From Sorex araneus (lineage: Eukaryota; Chordata; Mammalia; Eulipotyphla; Soricidae): a stretch of DNA of 64,000 nucleotides. Shown here piece by piece: positions 62,565-64,000 of this stretch. The notes below the pieces were generated by a model, which worked only from the letters and a program-made list of their open reading frames with translations, did not search any database and was not told where the DNA came from. The translations under genes were made by a program, and so were the position numbers. The stretch spans positions 406,760,503 through 406,824,502 of the forward strand of contig NC_073302.1 of NCBI RefSeq assembly GCF_027595985.1. Direction: 5' to 3'. Position 1 is the first letter of the stretch, and each line of letters opens with the position of its first letter.

Positions 62565-63345
62565 TATCACTTGTATCACTTGTCATCCTATTGATCCTCA
62601 ATTTTCTCGAGTGGGCACCAGTAACGTCTCCATTTGTCCCGGTTGCGTGTTAGTGTAGCCCAATGATATCTGCTCGCCCCAGGAACAGGAAGAGCCTCAA
62701 ACCGTTCACTCACAGTTTTGACAAAGAAGTCTGACAATCTCGTTGGTGGGTGGCCACGTGGTCTTTTGACGTCCCATGCAATCCAGTTGGTAACAGCTCT
62801 AGTTCAGCGGTCGTCTCTGAATCGCATTACATGTCGGGCACATCTGATTTTTGATGTCTTGACAAACGAGACAGTGTCCCTGATTCTTGATCGTCGACGG
62901 ACGTCGGAACTCCAGATCCCTTCTCTCACTTGAGTAAGACATGATACTCCAGGCATAGCTCTTTCCATTCCTCTTTGGGATACCCGAATAGTGTTCTCAT
63001 CCTGTTTGCTTAGGGCCCAGGTCTCTGAGGCGTATGTTAGTGCAGGAAGACCGGTGGAGTCGAAAAGATGTGCCCGGAGCCAAAGGTTCTTCGTCCTCTT
63101 AACCACTTCTTCGATGCTCTTGAAGGCATTCCACACTGCTCTCTTCCTCCTGTACAGTTCTGGTGCCAAGTCATTCCTCATGTTGAGTTCTCGACCCAGG
63201 TACACATAGCTGCTGCATTCGGAGATGTTTGTTCCATTGAGAGCAAATGGAAGGTCAGGGACTAGTTCATTTTTCATGAACATTGTCTTAGTGAGATTCA
63301 GCTGTAATCCGACCTTTCTACACTCTCAGCCAAAGTTGACCCAAC
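62565..63345 (-). repeat. RTE-clade LINE, 3' end with reverse-transcriptase C-terminal coding
   Basis: On the minus strand, 62807-63283 is open and encodes the typical RTE region after the RT core: YLGRELNMRNDLAPELYRRK, AFKSIEEVVKRTKNLWLRAH, LFDSTGLPALTYASETWALS. One in-frame TGA (62804-62806), where RTE proteins usually have Trp, interrupts it. Coding text then continues in the same frame (HPPTRLSDFF, WRRYWCP) to a stop at 62588-62590. The 3' UTR is very short and ends in GTGATACAA-type repeats. The 5' end is truncated near 63345. Confidence 0.9.
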
Positions 63346-63577
63346 AACAGTAACATCAATGGACCTCATCTTATTAAAATAGTAGTGTTAAATTTTCTTT
63401 GGATACTTTTCATGTAGTCTCCTTAGCTCTTAACTTTCTTTCAGCCATCTTTTAAATGTTCACCATCATTACTATTCTGTCCAGGGAATAACCTTGGATC
63501 CCTGATAATTTTTTAAGCAATTTTTTTATAAGTATATGCTCCAGTCCTTTATTTCTTTTTGGGTTTTTTTTGTGTTG

Positions 63578-63744
63578 GTTTGTTTTTTCTTTCTTTTTGC
63601 TTTTCGGGTCACACCCAGTGATGCACGGGGGTTACTCCTGGCTCTACATTCAGGAATTACTCCTCCTCGGGGGACCATATGGGATGCTGGGAATCGAACC
63701 TGGGTCAGCCGCGTGCAAGGCAAATGCCCTACCCGCTTTGCTAA
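63578..63744 (-). repeat. SOR-type SINE, 5' end missing
   Basis: Close to consensus from CTTTTCGGGTCACACCCAGT to GCAAATGCCCTACCCGCTTT; lacks the last ~15 bases of the head and has a short loss near 63664. Confidence 0.93.
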
Positions 63745-63783
63745 GCAAAAAATTTTAAATTGAAACTTATTTTGAAAGATGTG

Positions 63784-63818
63784 AAGGGAGAGAGAGAGAG
63801 AGAGTGAGAGAGAGAGAA
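63784..63818. repeat. (GA)n microsatellite
   Basis: About 35 bases of GA with few interruptions. Confidence 0.9.
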
Positions 63819-63957
63819 GTACATGTTTAAAAGAGAACACAGGCTTCTCCAGAGTGAAATAAGAAATCAAAGAAACAGAGAGGAAAGCAAGTAAGGTTTG
63901 TCTACAAGGAAGAACACCAGTTGAAAGAGCAAGCGGGATCCCTGACAGTTTTTCTTT

Positions 63958-64000
63958 CTTGCTGTGTCCTTTTGTTTTGTTTGATTTGGGGCCATGTTTG
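63958..64000 (-). repeat. Possible SINE start cut by the window edge
   Basis: TTTTGTTTTGTTTGATTTGG and GGCCATGTTTG match the antisense SINE 3' end; the rest is outside. Confidence 0.4.

Noticed and set aside
62804-63283. 159-codon minus-strand frame as a possible host gene
   Set aside because: The YLGRELNMRNDL and YASETWALS motifs are typical of RTE reverse transcriptases, and the element ends in the LINE tail.
62340-64000. Further 5' exons of SLC26A3
   Set aside because: I searched for the residues expected before VLISIF and found only RTE, SINE and unassigned intron sequence.

Overview
The window is nuclear DNA from a placental mammal. It has split genes with GT-AG introns, a CpG-island promoter, 5'-truncated L1 copies, and roughly one tRNA-derived SINE per kilobase. 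The commonest SINE has a 5' head like GGAGCGATAGCACAGCGGG and a 3' end like GGGTGTGACCCAAAAAGC. I recognise it as the SOR-type SINE of shrews, so the best guess is a soricid (Eulipotyphla). The mammal call is certain; the shrew call is an inference from this SINE.

Two protein-coding genes are present in convergent, tail-to-tail order, matching the human CBLL1-SLC26A3 order on chromosome 7. (1) CBLL1 (Hakai), plus strand, is complete: six coding exons from 10294 to 26306 encode 491 residues, the human length. It starts in a CpG island (about 8.9-11.45 kb) that holds a ZNF143-type and an ETS-type site, and it ends in a long, repeat-free 3' UTR with several AATAAA signals. (2) SLC26A3 (DRA), minus strand, is represented by its last 15 coding exons (34918-62320). 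They encode 518 residues, equivalent to human residues 247-764: the later membrane segments, the STAS domain and a C-terminal ETKF PDZ ligand. The upstream exons lie beyond the right edge.

Layout: 1-8.9 kb is intergenic DNA full of SINEs and L1 pieces; 8.9-11.5 kb is the CpG island and CBLL1 exon 1; 11.5-26.3 kb is the CBLL1 body; 26.3-29.8 kb is its probable 3' UTR; 29.8-34.5 kb is the gap between the genes, with a 5'-truncated L1 flanked by target-site duplications (TSDs); 34.5-62.3 kb is SLC26A3; 62.3-64 kb is an SLC26A3 intron holding the 3' end of an RTE-clade LINE. One 9.2-kb SLC26A3 intron (42632-51830) contains an old L1 broken up by later insertions.

The two genes do not share a pathway. 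CBLL1 is a RING E3 ligase and m6A-writer subunit; SLC26A3 is an epithelial chloride/bicarbonate exchanger. The most interesting material is in the transposons. A SINE family here joins a SOR-like tRNA head to the 3' end of the RTE LINE that is itself present in the window. There is also an unclassified ~0.8-kb retroposon delimited by TSDs, a composite GC-rich/L1-tailed retroposon, and a SINE inserted 14 bases after the CBLL1 exon 5 splice donor.
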